Origin: JAGVSZ01 sp963716855
Lineage (GTDB): Bacteria; Pseudomonadota; Gammaproteobacteria; Burkholderiales; SG8-39
Assembly (NCBI GenBank): GCA_963716855.1
Contig: CAVQUV010000007.1
Location: forward strand, 104,383-168,382
Direction of reading: 5' to 3'
Length of the DNA stretch: 64,000 nt
Shown here: piece after piece, positions 63,879 to 64,000 of the stretch
Layout of the letters: every line of letters starts with the position of its first letter
Numbering within the stretch: position 1 is the stretch's first letter
Translations under genes and position numbers: made by a program
The notes under the pieces: model-generated
Told to the model about the DNA's origin: nothing
Database searches by the model: none
The model's input: the letters and a program-made list of their open reading frames with translations, nothing else

Positions 63879-64000
63879 ATTTAGCCGACGTCGCGGAGCG
63901 CGCGACCGGCCCTATTCGCCCGGCGGTCCCTGCCAAGTTCCGGCTGGATCTGGAAAGATCCGGCTGTATCTGCCAAGCTTTCGCGGTGTCTACATCTAGT
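63879..64000. other. Downstream region at the window edge
   Basis: No gene is seen in this 122-base tail. It contains near-repeats of GATCCGGCTG and ATCTG(G/C) (63940-63985), too short to classify. Confidence 0.4.

Overview
The window looks like chromosomal DNA of a GC-rich betaproteobacterium, probably Burkholderiales or a related uncultured lineage. The clues are a DUF3460 protein, a class I PHA synthase with phasin and PHA-granule proteins, a lexA-imuA-imuB-dnaE2 cassette, TATAAT-type -10 boxes close to start codons, and coding density near 95 percent. I see no rRNA, tRNA, CRISPR, prophage or transposase. Single-base frame changes interrupt at least seven otherwise well-conserved genes. 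I read these mainly as uncorrected indels in a draft or metagenomic assembly, though real pseudogenes cannot be excluded.

Layout. 1-2165 (minus): GldA/F/G-type ABC exporter. 2323-17503 (minus): about 15 kb of tightly packed catabolic and uptake genes. They encode a molybdenum hydroxylase (FAD subunit plus fused Fe-S/Mo subunit), an SDR, a 6-hydroxynicotinate-reductase-like flavoprotein, a UPF0280/ApbE-superfamily protein, a branched-chain-amino-acid-type ABC importer with its binding protein, and a hydantoinase/oxoprolinase pair. Together they suggest uptake and reductive opening of an N-heteroaromatic acid. 17671-25860: nitroreductase between two tandem-repeat arrays, 7Fe ferredoxin, a large FAD/Fe-S oxidoreductase, PmtA-like methyltransferase, enoyl-CoA hydratase, SDR, TPR lipoprotein, DUF3460. 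26003-32448 (plus): a LexA-box promoter followed by a SANT-like gene, lexA, imuA, imuB and dnaE2, i.e. an SOS mutagenesis operon. 32508-36243: two tandem TPR paralogs, an acetylornithine-aminotransferase-like gene preceded by an Arg-rich mini-ORF and a perfect hairpin, and cyclopropane fatty acid synthase.

36477-54158 is dominated by storage-lipid and acyl-CoA genes: PHA-granule protein, acyl-CoA-binding protein, WS/DGAT wax ester synthase, TetR regulator, patatin, phasin, fatty acyl-CoA reductase, an overlapping operon of aldehyde dehydrogenase, TAT protein, GMC alcohol oxidase and lipase, an FFLEE-motif protein, acyl-CoA synthetase, and PHA synthase. Acyl-CoA can thus be routed to PHA or to fatty alcohol and wax ester, and the alcohol can be re-oxidised to acid. 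Between fadD and phaC lies a probable orphan small RNA with its own promoter, three CCUCC (anti-Shine-Dalgarno) motifs and an intrinsic terminator.

54206-59167: polX, lon and hsp20, with two FNR-type TTGAC-N4-GTCAA palindromes in the region. 59536-64000: small exported protein, then a helicase and RNase H-like exonuclease resembling the MrfA/MrfB DNA repair pair (apparently run together), and an uncharacterised 154-residue protein.
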